Source of the DNA: Clostridia bacterium
GTDB lineage: Bacteria; Bacillota; Clostridia; Oscillospirales; CAG-272
Reading direction: 5' to 3'
Assembly: GCA_017520505.1 (NCBI GenBank)
Contig: JAFXFN010000019.1
Coordinates: 1-33,352 of the forward strand
DNA: 33,352 nucleotides
Positions 24,260 to 33,352 of this stretch are shown in pieces. The translations under genes and the position numbers were made by a program. A model generated the notes under the pieces. That model was not told where the DNA came from. It saw nothing but the letters and a program-made list of their open reading frames with translations, and searched no databases. Position 1 is the stretch's first letter. Each line of letters opens with the position of its first letter.

Positions 24260-27200
24260 TCATTTAAAAATGACATTTCCCTGTCCGATAAGCTTTTCAA
24301 GTCTGTCAACAAGAAGCTTTGTCGGGATAATTCTGATATTTGCACGGCTGTATTTTTTATCTTTTTCGGAATAAATCACAACCTCATATTCAGCCCCGTC
24401 AGCTTCATAGATCGACACGAGACTTACGGCACGCTTGTAGATTTCTCCCTCAAAATCGGGAAGCTTCACGTACATAGTCTTCTTATCAACTTTTGGCTCG
24501 GGCTTATATTCGGCATTATCACGCAGCTTGAGCACGGATGACGCAAGAATTTTCGCACCTTCTTCATCAAATGTCACTTCACCGTGAATGACCACAGCCG
24601 TATCGGGTAAAAGAAATGCTGATGACGAATTAAGAACCTTTGGAAAAATAACAGCCTCAATTTCCGAAAACCTGTCTTCAAGCGTTACAAATGCCATAAG
24701 ATCGCCTTTTTTGGTGTTCTTGTTAACTCTTCGTCTTATTATACCGCATAAAGCAACACGTTGTTTTTCTGTGTATTTTCCGCTGTCGTTTTCAAACGAT
24801 GAGATGATATCAGATATTTCATCGGGCTTTATATTCTCTATATTTTTGCTGAAATTGTCAAGCAGATGCCCCGAAAAATAAAGTCCCGATGCTTCTTTTT
24901 CAAAGTTCAATCTGTCCTTTAAAGAAAATTCCGGAATATCCGGATAAGAATAGTCTTGAGTTTTAACTGATACAGCATCTGCTATATCAAACATATCCAT
25001 TTGTCCCGATATATTTTTTCGTTTGACATCAAGCTCAGCATCAAGCATTTCCTCGTATACGGCGAGCAATCTGCTTCTGAAAACACCCATTGAATCAAAT
25101 GCACCGCATTTTATCAAAGATTCTATCTGCTTTTTATTGCTGTCGTATTTTGCCATACGTCTGATAAAATCATCAAATCCGGTAAACGGTGTCCTGCTTC
25201 GCTCTGTAATTATATTATCAACAAAAGCACCGCCGACGTTTTTGACTGCAAAAAGTCCGAAGCGTATAAAAGTCTTTCCCTCTTTTTTGACAACGCCGAA
25301 ATATTTTCCGCTTTCGTTTACATCGGGCGGAAGAACGTCAATGCCGTTACGCTTACAATGCGTGATATACCACGATATTTTCGTGAAATTGCCAAGTTCG
25401 CTCGTAAGAAGCGATGCCATATATTCGGGGAAAAATCGGCTTTTGAGGTATGCGGTTCTGTACGTCAGAAAGGCATAAGATGCCGCATGTGATTTATTGA
25501 ACGCATATTTTGCAAATCCTGCGAGATTGTCAAAAAGCTTATCGGCTTTTTTTTCATCCACTCCTCGTTCAACAGCACCTTTTACAAATATTCCACGGTG
25601 TTCTTCCATTTCATCCGCTTTTTTCTTTGACATAAGACGGCGCACAATATCGGCTTTGCCATAAGTGTAGCCTGCAAGCGTGCGGAATATCTCCATTACC
25701 TGCTCCTGATATACAACTACACCGTTTGTAATATCAAGAATATCTTTAAGAAGCGGCGTGGGGTATGATATTTTTTCGGGGTTCGCCCTGTTTTCGAGAT
25801 ATTTTGGAATAGAATCCATAGGCCCGGGACGGTAGAGGGCTATTGCCGCAATTATATCTTCAATACATCTTGGCTTTAATTGAGTTAAAAGCTTGCGCAT
25901 ACCTGCACTTTCAAGCTGAAAAAGTCCCTCGCTGTCACCTGCGGTTATCATTTTATATACGTCGTCACAGTCGGTAGGAATGGTATACACGTCAAAATCC
26001 GGGTATTCCTTTCGTATCTGATCAACAGTATTGTCAATTATCGTCAGATACTTTATTCCCAAAAGGTCGAATTTTACAAGTCCCAATTTTGATACTGCAT
26101 CCATATCGTACTGTGTCAAAACGGCATCGCCGTTTGCCGCAAGCGGTACATACGAATCAACAGTATCCTTTGTTATTACCACGCCTGCGGCGTGCGTTGA
26201 TATATTTCTCGGCATACCCTCGATGCTCATAGCGGTATCGAGTAATTCACGCACCTTTTCATCCGAATTGTAAAGCTTCAAAAGTCCTTCACCCTCAGGT
26301 GATTCAAGCGCATCTTTTATCGTTATTTTTAGTCTTTGCGGAATCAGTCTTGCGACGGCATCAACCTCGGAATATGACATTCCAAGAGCCCGTCCGCAGT
26401 CACGCACAGCCGCCTTGGCTGCAAGCGTGTTATACGTAATTATCTGACAAACGTGATCCCTGCCGTATTTTTGTGTCAGATATTCTATTACGAGATGACG
26501 TCTGTCATCTGCAAAATCAACGTCAATATCGGGCATACTGACACGCTCGGGGTTCAAAAATCTCTCGAACATAAGTCCGTACGTTATCGAGTCAATGTCT
26601 GTTATACCGATAAGATATGCAACGAGCGAGCCTGCGCCCGAGCCTCGTCCCGGTCCTACTGATATACCGTTATTTTTAGCGTATAAAACGTAATCAGAAA
26701 CGATGAGAAAATACTCGGAAAAGCCCATCTTTTCTATCACCGAAAGCTCATAATCGATCCTTTCGGTGTATTCACTGCCACGAGGCTTTATAATTCCCTT
26801 TTCACATTTTTCATTGTATCCGTTATATGCAAGTGTCTTCAGATATTCACCTGCCGAAAGACCGTCCGGGGGTGTAAACGTAGGCAAATAAAGCTTTGAA
26901 AAATCAAAATCAAAATTGCACTTATCAGCAATTTTTTCCGTATTTTCAAGTGCTTCGGGAATACGGAAGAAAATTCGCTTCATTTCTTCCTCAGATTTTA
27001 TATAAAACTCATTTGTTTCAAATCCGATAGGTCTGCCATTCGTTATAACTGTATTTGTCTGAACGCACATTAGAACAGCCTGTGTATCAGCATCGCCTCG
27101 TCTGATATAGTGAACGTCATTAGTTGCAACGATCGGAACGGACACCTCTTCTGCAAGTTCACAAAGTGAATAAAATGCTTCTTCTTCCTCTTCTGTGTTG

Positions 27201-27727
27201 TGATTCTGAAGCTCAATATAAAAATCTTCGCCGAACGCTTCCTTAAGCAAAACGGCATATTTGCGTGCAAGGTCCGGCAAGCCTTTTAAAAGCATAGAGG
27301 GAATGTATCCTGCAATACATCCCGAAAGACAAATAAGCCCCTCCTTGTGTTCAAGTAAAAGATCTGTATCTATTCTCGGTTTGGAATAAAAGCCTTCGGT
27401 GAATCCCGCAGATACAAGTTTAATAAGGTTTTTGTATCCTATCTCGTTTTTGCACAAAAGGACCATGTGATAGTATGCACCGTCAGCACCCTTCGTTTTG
27501 TCGAATCTTGAATGAGGTGCAACATACACCTCACATCCGATTATCGGCTTTACACCTTCTTTTTTACAGGCGTCGTAAAAAGCCACAGCGCCGTACATAG
27601 TTCCGTGGTCGGTTATAGCTATTGCATTTTGTCCAAGCTTTTTCGCCTGCTTTGCCATATCGGTAACACGGCACGCACCGTCAAGCAGACTGTATTCGCT
27701 GTGATTATGAAGATGTACAAATCCCAA
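24260..27727 (-). CDS. dnaE: DNA polymerase III alpha subunit, DnaE type
   Basis: The second replicase of Firmicutes, 1155 residues, thought to extend primers before PolC takes over. It opens with the PHP motif VHLHNHSEYSLLDGA (4-18) and ITDHG (38-42), has the fingers loop GPGRGSGAGSLVAYL (358-372), the catalytic PDIDVDFADDRR (399-410), the FQLESAGM and YRPGPMDSIP segments of the palm/thumb, tandem helix-hairpin-helix, and a C-terminal OB fold about 985-1070 (GDLMAFVTLEDR). There is no exonuclease domain, as usual for DnaE. Start is TTG 27727, immediately after the whiA TAA. AAAGGA lies 11 bases before it. No terminator is seen between it and the rpsB promoter. Confidence 0.97.
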   Translation of the reverse strand: MGFVHLHNHSEYSLLDGACRVTDMAKQAKKLGQNAIAITDHGTMYGAVAFYDACKKEGVKPIIGCEVYVAPHSRFDKTKGADGAYYHMVLLCKNEIGYKNLIKLVSAGFTEGFYSKPRIDTDLLLEHKEGLICLSGCIAGYIPSMLLKGLPDLARKYAVLLKEAFGEDFYIELQNHNTEEEEEAFYSLCELAEEVSVPIVATNDVHYIRRGDADTQAVLMCVQTNTVITNGRPIGFETNEFYIKSEEEMKRIFFRIPEALENTEKIADKCNFDFDFSKLYLPTFTPPDGLSAGEYLKTLAYNGYNEKCEKGIIKPRGSEYTERIDYELSVIEKMGFSEYFLIVSDYVLYAKNNGISVGPGRGSGAGSLVAYLIGITDIDSITYGLMFERFLNPERVSMPDIDVDFADDRRHLVIEYLTQKYGRDHVCQIITYNTLAAKAAVRDCGRALGMSYSEVDAVARLIPQRLKITIKDALESPEGEGLLKLYNSDEKVRELLDTAMSIEGMPRNISTHAAGVVITKDTVDSYVPLAANGDAVLTQYDMDAVSKLGLVKFDLLGIKYLTIIDNTVDQIRKEYPDFDVYTIPTDCDDVYKMITAGDSEGLFQLESAGMRKLLTQLKPRCIEDIIAAIALYRPGPMDSIPKYLENRANPEKISYPTPLLKDILDITNGVVVYQEQVMEIFRTLAGYTYGKADIVRRLMSKKKADEMEEHRGIFVKGAVERGVDEKKADKLFDNLAGFAKYAFNKSHAASYAFLTYRTAYLKSRFFPEYMASLLTSELGNFTKISWYITHCKRNGIDVLPPDVNESGKYFGVVKKEGKTFIRFGLFAVKNVGGAFVDNIITERSRTPFTGFDDFIRRMAKYDSNKKQIESLIKCGAFDSMGVFRSRLLAVYEEMLDAELDVKRKNISGQMDMFDIADAVSVKTQDYSYPDIPEFSLKDRLNFEKEASGLYFSGHLLDNFSKNIENIKPDEISDIISSFENDSGKYTEKQRVALCGIIRRRVNKNTKKGDLMAFVTLEDRFSEIEAVIFPKVLNSSSAFLLPDTAVVIHGEVTFDEEGAKILASSVLKLRDNAEYKPEPKVDKKTMYVKLPDFEGEIYKRAVSLVSIYEADGAEYEVVIYSEKDKKYSRANIRIIPTKLLVDRLEKLIGQGNVIFK

Positions 27728-28657
27728 TTACTTTTTCATCCTTTCATTTGCAAAGGCGGTTATACGGCGAAGTCTGTGTGATAGCCCCGATTTTGAAATA
27801 GGGGGTTCAAATATTGCTGCAAGCTCCGAAAGACTTAACCCGGGATTATCATATCTTATATGAGCTGTTTTCTGAAGCTCGGCATCAAGCTGATTTATCT
27901 CTCCGGAATCAATAAGATACTTTATAAGATTGTTTATTTCATTGCATGCATTTACTGTTTTTTCAATATTTGCCGTTTCGAAATTCACACGTCGGTTTGC
28001 ATTATTTCGGTATTCTTTCATTATTTTGCGGTTTATAACCTCGAATGCCGCATTTGTCGCACCGATAGCGTTCAAAAAATCTACTATCTGTTCGCTGTCC
28101 TTGTAGTATATGACATTGCTCGATTTTCTCACAGTTGTGCGAGGAGGAAAGCCCACCTCCTCTAACAGCTTCATAATATCCTTCGTAAGGTTGGTATACG
28201 GTGTTGATATTTCAAGATGATACGATGCTTTAGGGTCGGAAATCGTACCCGAAGCAAGAAATGCCCCTCTGATGAACATACGGCGACAGCTTTCACACTC
28301 GAATATGTTTTCGTTTATACGGTAAAATGAAGGCGCACCGCTTGGCACAAGCTCACGCAAGGGCTGAAGTCTTTTAGCGGAAACAGCTGTTATTTTATAA
28401 CTGTTGTGTGTGATTCTTTCACCCTCGTCTGTTGTGTGCTTTTCGCTCACATATTCATTTGTATCTATATCGTAAAGCTCCTTTAAAAGCCCTGTATAAA
28501 GCTCTGCTGTATCTTTATTTTCTGTTATAAGCTTTATTTTATCCCATTGGAATATATTTGAAAACGCAAGCATTCCCGACAAAAGCGCACGCTTGCAACA
28601 GCTTTTATTTATTTCCGAATTACATAAAGCTGTTTTTGTTTCGCTTGAAAAAGACAT
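27728..28657 (-). CDS. whiA: DNA-binding protein WhiA
   Basis: WhiA, 309 residues. The N-terminal half (about 1-190) has the LAGLIDADG-like fold without endonuclease residues (RALLSGMLAF; RMFIRGAFLASGTISDP). The C-terminal third has the helix-turn-helix LSLSELAAIFEPPISKSGLSHRLRRI (about 273-298). It binds DNA and supports cell division and chromosome segregation, and is also linked to sporulation in other groups. Here the ATG 28657 has AGGTG, part of which is shared with the murB stop codon, and dnaE starts right after it. The usual rapZ and yvcK genes that sit next to whiA in many Clostridia are not between murB and whiA. Confidence 0.96.
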   Translation of the reverse strand: MSFSSETKTALCNSEINKSCCKRALLSGMLAFSNIFQWDKIKLITENKDTAELYTGLLKELYDIDTNEYVSEKHTTDEGERITHNSYKITAVSAKRLQPLRELVPSGAPSFYRINENIFECESCRRMFIRGAFLASGTISDPKASYHLEISTPYTNLTKDIMKLLEEVGFPPRTTVRKSSNVIYYKDSEQIVDFLNAIGATNAAFEVINRKIMKEYRNNANRRVNFETANIEKTVNACNEINNLIKYLIDSGEINQLDAELQKTAHIRYDNPGLSLSELAAIFEPPISKSGLSHRLRRITAFANERMKK

Positions 28658-28664
28658 TTTTCAC

Positions 28665-29567
28665 CTATTTTATAAATCGTATCTCACATTCGATATCGAT
28701 TCCTTCTTTATCCTTTATAACTGACTTTACCGTATCAACAAGCTCTTTAATGTCACGGCAAGTTGCATTTTTTCTGTTTATTATGAATCCTGCGTGCTTT
28801 TCTGAGATCTGCGCTCCGCCTACAGAATATCCCTTGAGTCCCGCCTCATCTATCATTTTTGCGGTATAACGTCCGGGATATCGCTTGAATGCTGAGCCTG
28901 CGCTCGGATAATTAAGCGGTTGTTTATCACGTCTTTTACCGATAATTTCGCTCATTTCACGCTTTATTTCATTTTTGTCGCCGTACGAAAGCTCAAAATC
29001 AGCCCCCACAATGATGAGGCCGTTATCTTCAAATGCAGAGTGTCTGTACGAAAAATCACATTCCTCTTTTGTGAGCTTTATGAGCTTCGATGTTTCTGGA
29101 TCAAAACAGGTCACATCCACGATACAATCCTTTATTTCGCCGTCGTAAGCACCTGCATTCATAAACACAGCGCCGCCGACAGTTCCGGGAATTCCATAGG
29201 CGAACTGCAATCCTGCAAGGGATGCGCCCGATGCTGCGGTACAGAGGGTGTGAAGCGGTACACCGCATTCAGCGGAAATTCTGTTTTCTGATACTACAAG
29301 CTGTTTAAGCTCGGTAGTTACAACAACTATTCCGTCGTATCCGTCATCGTCGAACAGAATGTTCGAGCCGTTTCCTATAACAATAAATTTTGCATCGTTT
29401 TTCTTAAGAATTTCAATACACGATATAAAAGCATCAACTGTGCTCGGAAAAACAGCCGTACAGTATCCGCCAACCTTGAAGGTCGTCAACTGCTTGCAGG
29501 AAGTGTTTTCTGAAATCGTGAGATTTTGAACGTCGTGCAAAAGATCGATTATTTTTTTCATAAGCAT
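28665..29567 (-). CDS. murB: UDP-N-acetylenolpyruvoylglucosamine reductase
   Basis: MurB, 300 residues, flavoenzyme that reduces the enolpyruvyl group to give UDP-MurNAc, an early cytoplasmic step of peptidoglycan synthesis. FAD-binding signatures are LTTFKVGG (27-34), IGNGSNILFDD, and GIPGTVGGAVFMNAGAYDGE (about 124-143). The C-terminal part has NYPSAGSAFKR, the catalytic region with Ser, and GAQISEKHAGFIIN. It is the short type (lacking the extra loop), as in most Firmicutes. Start is ATG 29567 or 29561; neither has a clear Shine-Dalgarno. A weak promoter (TTACAC, 17, TAAATT) is possible about 40 bases upstream. Confidence 0.96.
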   Translation of the reverse strand: MLMKKIIDLLHDVQNLTISENTSCKQLTTFKVGGYCTAVFPSTVDAFISCIEILKKNDAKFIVIGNGSNILFDDDGYDGIVVVTTELKQLVVSENRISAECGVPLHTLCTAASGASLAGLQFAYGIPGTVGGAVFMNAGAYDGEIKDCIVDVTCFDPETSKLIKLTKEECDFSYRHSAFEDNGLIIVGADFELSYGDKNEIKREMSEIIGKRRDKQPLNYPSAGSAFKRYPGRYTAKMIDEAGLKGYSVGGAQISEKHAGFIINRKNATCRDIKELVDTVKSVIKDKEGIDIECEIRFIK

Positions 29568-29660
29568 ATCACATCTATAAATTTATTTTTTTATGCGCAA
29601 AAGTGTAATTTGTGCAACTTGACGAATGAATAAATATACATGTATAATTATTCACATCGG

Positions 29661-31193
29661 CTACATAAGGGGTGCAAAGGCGCGCACAACGGCATAAAAC
29701 AGCTTTTTTATCCCCGTTTTTCTTATTACAAAATCCCTCGGTATCTCTTCGCACACGTCAAGCGTCTTTACAATATCATTTTCTATATCTTTTATGCACT
29801 CGCAATGTGCGAGCCAAAGACCGCATTCAAAATGCAGATAAAGACTTCTGTAATCAAGATTCACCGTACCGACGGTTGCATATTTACCGTCAACATCAAA
29901 CATTTTGGCGTGTATAAATCCCGGTGAAAATTCAAATATACGCACACCTGCACGGAGCAATTCCGAATAATTTGAGCGTGTAACCTGAAAAACAAGCTTC
30001 TTATCGGGAACACCCGGAGTTATAATAACAACTGTAACACCCGATTTTGCGGCATTACAAAGTGCCGTGCGTATTACGTTATCAATTATAAGATAAGGCG
30101 TAGTTATCAGTATATATTTCTTTGCTGAATTTATCATATTCAGATATACGTTCTGCCCTACCGCTTCCCTGTCAGTCGGATTGTCGCAGTACGGCTGTAC
30201 GTACCCATCGTTTTTATCGCAAGACGATTCCGTTAAACCTTCAGAATGGAATTTTTCAAGCGGCTCATCCTCATTTGTGATATATCTCCACATTCCGAGA
30301 AACATTGCCGTGAGGCTGAATGATGCCTCACCCTTTATCATAACGGCTGTATCTTTCCAATAGCCGAATCTTTCCTTTTTATTGATATATTCATCTCCGA
30401 AATTTATTCCGCCTGTAAAAGCCACTTTCCCGTCGATAACGCATATTTTTCTATGGTCACGGTTATTAAGCTTCGGAGAAAGCACGGGCTTCAGTTTATT
30501 GAATATACAGCATTTTATGCCGTATTTTTTCAGTTCATCGGGGTACTTCTTCGGAAGTCCCATTGCACATCCGAAATCATCGTAAATAATACGAACGTCA
30601 AGCCCCTCGGATGCTTTGCGTTTAAGTACATCAAGTGTACGCTCCCACATATCGCCGTCGTGTATTATAAAATATTCCATAAATATATACTTCTCTGCTT
30701 TTTCAAGCTCACAAAGAAGCGCTGAGAGCTTTTTCTCACCCGACGATAAGTATTCTGCATAAGTATTTTTGTAAAGCGGGCTGTAAGCATATTTTTCCAT
30801 ATATAGTGATTGCTTATTTCCCACGGCATCATCCATAACGGTATGCGGATTATAATTGCTTTTGCAAAGCTCCTCTTGCTTTTCGTTGACGATAGTCATT
30901 TTATTTATCTGACGTTTGGAAAGATTATCCTTACCGAATATCAGATAAATGAGTACGCCGAGCATAGGAAATACGATCAGTGGGAGTATCCAAGCGGTTT
31001 TATAAGCAGGATTGCTGTCATTATTTATTATATGCAAAGCACAAAGTGTGGCAACAATAATGGAAAGTGTACTATATTGAACGTAATAATCATTCAGATC
31101 AACAATAAACAGAACGAGTAACAAAAACTGAAATATAAGAAGTAGTGAAAGTATTACAAGTCTGTGTGTTAAAAAACGAAGTATCTTTTTCAT
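29661..31193 (-). CDS. cls: Cardiolipin synthase (phospholipase D family)
   Basis: A 510-residue membrane-bound cardiolipin synthase. Two N-terminal membrane segments (about 8-30 and 37-57, then 68-88) lead to two PLD catalytic motifs: HRKICVIDGKVAFTGG (about residue 244) and HAKMFDVDGKYATVG (about 424), each with H-x-K-x4-D. The enzyme joins two phosphatidylglycerols, or PG with another donor, to cardiolipin. The frame is open to 31253, but those codons lie in the nifJ terminator; ATG 31193 with MKKILRFL is a normal start. No Shine-Dalgarno is visible. It is a monocistronic gene that begins seven to eight bases after the terminator T-run. Confidence 0.92.
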   Translation of the reverse strand: MKKILRFLTHRLVILSLLLIFQFLLLVLFIVDLNDYYVQYSTLSIIVATLCALHIINNDSNPAYKTAWILPLIVFPMLGVLIYLIFGKDNLSKRQINKMTIVNEKQEELCKSNYNPHTVMDDAVGNKQSLYMEKYAYSPLYKNTYAEYLSSGEKKLSALLCELEKAEKYIFMEYFIIHDGDMWERTLDVLKRKASEGLDVRIIYDDFGCAMGLPKKYPDELKKYGIKCCIFNKLKPVLSPKLNNRDHRKICVIDGKVAFTGGINFGDEYINKKERFGYWKDTAVMIKGEASFSLTAMFLGMWRYITNEDEPLEKFHSEGLTESSCDKNDGYVQPYCDNPTDREAVGQNVYLNMINSAKKYILITTPYLIIDNVIRTALCNAAKSGVTVVIITPGVPDKKLVFQVTRSNYSELLRAGVRIFEFSPGFIHAKMFDVDGKYATVGTVNLDYRSLYLHFECGLWLAHCECIKDIENDIVKTLDVCEEIPRDFVIRKTGIKKLFYAVVRAFAPLM

Positions 31194-31201
31194 AATTATA
31201 A

Positions 31202-31257
31202 TAAAAGTGGGCGTGCACCGCACGGCACGGGATTGCCGCAAAGGACGGCGCACGCCC
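31202..31257 (-). terminator. Terminator of nifJ
   Basis: On the minus strand GGGCGTGCGCCG (31257-31246) pairs with CGGTGCACGCCC (31220-31209), 12 positions with one G-U. An inner stem CGGCA/TGCCG lies at 31223-31238. The tail is ACTTTTATTATAATT. It lies 26 bases after the nifJ stop. Confidence 0.85.
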
Positions 31258-31282
31258 TTAAAGGTTTATTTAACGAATGTTA

Positions 31283-33352
31283 TTATTCGTAAAGCTTAGC
31301 CATATTAACAAGCTTTCTGTATTTTTCCTTAGCCTGTTTTTCAGCAATAGCGAAGAGTTCTTCTGCTCTTTCAGGGAATGCTCTTACAAGTGAGTTGTAA
31401 CGAACTTCTGTCATAATGAAGTCGCGGTAGGAAAGTGTGGGTTCCTTGGAATCAAGTGTAAAGGGCTGTTCCTTGTCGGGGTTGAAGCGGAATGTGTGCC
31501 AGTAACCGGACTGAACTGCATTCTTTGTTTCCTGCATACTTGTTGCAAGACCCTTCTTGATACCGTGGTTGATACAAGGAGCGTATGCAATGATGAGTGA
31601 CGGACCCTTGTATGCTTCAGCTTCAATAATTGCCTTCAAGCACTGGTTATAGTCAGCACCCATAGCGATCTGTGCTGTGTATACGTAGCCGTAAGACATA
31701 GCGATCTGTGCAAGATCCTTCTTCTTTGTGGGCTTACCGGATGCTGCAAACTGTGCAACGGAGCCTGTAGGTGTAGACTTGGAAGCCTGACCGCCTGTGT
31801 TGGAGTAAACTTCTGTATCGAATACGAAGATGTTGATGTCTTCGCCGGAAGCGATAGCGTGGTCAAGACCGCCGAAGCCGATGTCATAAGCCCAACCGTC
31901 ACCGCCGAAGATCCAGATGGACTTCTTAACGAAGAGATCCTTCATAGCAAGAGCCTGCTTGCAGAGGTCGCACTTGTCAGCGCAAGGTGTCAAAGCTGCT
32001 TCAAGCTGAGCTGCGGCAAACTTGGAAGCTGTGCCGTCATCCTTAGCTTCGAGCCATGCCTTGGAAGCTTCTGCAATAGCTGCATCGTCGGAAGCTGCGA
32101 GCTTTTCAACGATTTCTGTAAGAAGCGCACGGCGCTGTCTTGTAGCTGTTGCCATACCAAGACCGTATTCTGCGTTATCTTCAAACAAGGAGTTAGCCCA
32201 AGCGGGACCCTTGTCTTCTTTGTTTGTTGTATAAGGTGTGGAAGGTGCAGAGCCGCCCCAGATTGAAGAACAACCTGTTGCATTTGCAATGAACATTCTG
32301 TCACCGAAGAGCTGTGTTACGAGCTTAGCGTAAGGTGTTTCACCACAGCCGGGGCAAGCACCGGAGAACTCGAGAAGGGGCTGCTTGAACTGTGAACCCT
32401 TAACTGTTTCGGGCTTGAACTTAGCAAGAACATCTGCATCGTCTGTATACTTGTATGCAAGATCAAAGTTCTTCTGCTTTGCTACCTGTGTATCAAGGGG
32501 CTTCATTGTGAGAGCCTTAGCGCCCTTCTTACCGGGACATACCTGAGCACAAGAGCCGCAGCCTGTACAGTCAAGAGCAGATACAACGATAGCAAACTTG
32601 TATCCTGCAAGACCTGTCATAGGAAGTGTCTTCATGTCGCCTGTGTCATCGCCCTCGGGGATAGCAACAGGACGGATAACAGCGTGAGGACAAACGTAAG
32701 AACAGAAGTTACACTGGATACAGTTTTCGGGATTCCATTCGGGAACGTCAACCGCAATACCTCTCTTTTCGAAAGCGGCGAGACCCTGCGGGAATGTACC
32801 GTCTGCTTCCTTAACGAATGTGGAAACAGGGAGATCATCACCCTTCTGTGCGTTAACGGGTGTAAGGATTTCTTTTTCAAATCTTGCGAGCATATCGCCG
32901 TCATCTGCCTTTGCAGAGCCTGTGCAAGCATCATCGGATGCGTTTGCCCATTCAGCGGGAACGTCGATCTTAACGAGGTTTGCAATACCGAGGTCGATAG
33001 CACTCTGGTTCATTCTTACGATGTCGTCACCCTTCTTGGAGAAGGACTTAACAACTGCATCCTTCATGTATGCAACTGCTTCATCTATCGGAATGATGTT
33101 AGCGAGCTTGAAGAAAGCTGCCTGAAGTACCATACTGAAACGGTTGCCCAGACCAAGCTCACGGGCGATCTTAACACCGTCAACTGTATAGAAGTTTACG
33201 TTCTTGTTAGCGAGGTCACGCTTAACGTTTGCGGGAAGTCTTTCGTTGAGTTCTTCGGCTGTCCAACCTGTGTTAAGAAGGAATGTACCGCCGTTCTTAA
33301 CGTCCTTTGTCATATCGTACTTTGTAAGATATGCTACGTTGTGGCAAGCAAC
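31283..33352 (-). CDS. nifJ: Pyruvate:ferredoxin oxidoreductase, C-terminal part (truncated by window)
   Basis: The 3' end of a homodimeric PFOR; 689 codons are visible, with about 490 N-terminal residues beyond the window edge. It oxidises pyruvate to acetyl-CoA and CO2 with ferredoxin as acceptor, a central step in anaerobic Clostridia. The fragment begins within the gamma-like domain (GGTFLLNTGW). Two [4Fe-4S] motifs follow: CIQCNFCSYVCP and CTGCGSCAQVCP. Then come the extra-cluster/TPP region FSGACPGCGETPYAKL, ATGCSSIWGG, GGDGWAYDIGFGGLDH and the Mg/TPP signature DTEVYSNTGGQ. The stop TAA at 31283 is followed by a terminator. Codon use is strongly biased, as for an abundant enzyme. The frame is intact to the edge. 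Confidence 0.97.
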   Translation of the reverse strand, partial: VACHNVAYLTKYDMTKDVKNGGTFLLNTGWTAEELNERLPANVKRDLANKNVNFYTVDGVKIARELGLGNRFSMVLQAAFFKLANIIPIDEAVAYMKDAVVKSFSKKGDDIVRMNQSAIDLGIANLVKIDVPAEWANASDDACTGSAKADDGDMLARFEKEILTPVNAQKGDDLPVSTFVKEADGTFPQGLAAFEKRGIAVDVPEWNPENCIQCNFCSYVCPHAVIRPVAIPEGDDTGDMKTLPMTGLAGYKFAIVVSALDCTGCGSCAQVCPGKKGAKALTMKPLDTQVAKQKNFDLAYKYTDDADVLAKFKPETVKGSQFKQPLLEFSGACPGCGETPYAKLVTQLFGDRMFIANATGCSSIWGGSAPSTPYTTNKEDKGPAWANSLFEDNAEYGLGMATATRQRRALLTEIVEKLAASDDAAIAEASKAWLEAKDDGTASKFAAAQLEAALTPCADKCDLCKQALAMKDLFVKKSIWIFGGDGWAYDIGFGGLDHAIASGEDINIFVFDTEVYSNTGGQASKSTPTGSVAQFAASGKPTKKKDLAQIAMSYGYVYTAQIAMGADYNQCLKAIIEAEAYKGPSLIIAYAPCINHGIKKGLATSMQETKNAVQSGYWHTFRFNPDKEQPFTLDSKEPTLSYRDFIMTEVRYNSLVRAFPERAEELFAIAEKQAKEKYRKLVNMAKLYE

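Noticed and set aside
27728..28657. Homing endonuclease because of the LAGLIDADG-like fold
   Set aside because: The C-terminal helix-turn-helix and whole length are those of WhiA, and catalytic motifs are missing.
31859..32266. Long plus-strand frames opposite nifJ, tsf and rpsB
   Set aside because: They are shadows produced by the strong codon bias of highly expressed genes; none has a ribosome site or family features.
1..33352. CRISPR arrays, insertion sequences, prophage or defence genes
   Set aside because: No regularly spaced repeats, transposase, integrase or restriction genes are visible; the NERD protein alone is not evidence for defence.

Overview
This is a chromosomal core region of a low-to-moderate GC, Gram-positive, strictly anaerobic member of the Clostridia, most likely an Oscillospiraceae/Ruminococcaceae-type gut bacterium. 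The evidence is the presence of both PolC and DnaE replicases, the classical Firmicutes order rpsB-tsf-pyrH-frr-uppS-cdsA-dxr-rseP-ispG-polC, pyruvate:ferredoxin oxidoreductase (NifJ), WhiA, a YlmC/YmxH-type sporulation protein, the remains of a CotH-type gene, and a dispersed palindromic repeat of the kind common in gut Clostridia. The genus cannot be named from the sequence alone. Almost everything is on the minus strand.

Layout by coordinate. 1-121 holds a palindromic repeat. 122-2333 is an isoprenylcysteine-methyltransferase-like membrane protein, a HIT protein, tRNA-Arg(CCG) with its terminator, and a TtcA-like PP-loop ATPase. 2327-4186 is a diacylglycerol-kinase-like lipid kinase and a two-repeat lipoprotein with a consensus sigma-A promoter. 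4229-7169 is a class A penicillin-binding protein and a YlmC/YmxH protein. 7340-8066 (plus strand) is a decayed CotH-family lipoprotein gene. 8046-9709 is gpsA and a NERD-domain membrane protein. 9902-11014 (plus strand) is an orphan BMP-type lipoprotein with a strong terminator, followed by about 630 bases without a convincing gene but with several inverted repeats. 11647-22298 is one tightly packed operon (pyrH to polC) with start/stop overlaps. 22316-24208 is rpsB-tsf with promoter, structured leader and terminator. 24260-29567 is murB-whiA-dnaE. 29661-31193 is cardiolipin synthase. 31202-33352 is the 3' part of nifJ, which runs off the window.

Functionally the genes cover replication (PolC, DnaE), translation (S2, EF-Ts, RRF, tRNA-Arg), UMP supply (PyrH), the MEP isoprenoid route to undecaprenyl diphosphate (Dxr, IspG, UppS), phospholipid synthesis (GpsA, CdsA, cardiolipin synthase, lipid kinase), peptidoglycan (MurB, PBP1), membrane proteolysis (RseP) and pyruvate oxidation.

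I did not find a clearly new multi-gene system (no CRISPR, defence island, phage, IS or biosynthetic cluster). The best second-look items are three genes whose translation start does not fit a normal AUG/GUG/UUG (TtcA-like, PBP and RseP, two of them pointing to AUU), a Shine-Dalgarno sequence sitting in a hairpin loop, a nested rpsB leader, a GpsA with a changed phosphate-binding Arg, the CotH pseudogene, and a gene-poor hairpin-rich spacer at 11016-11646.
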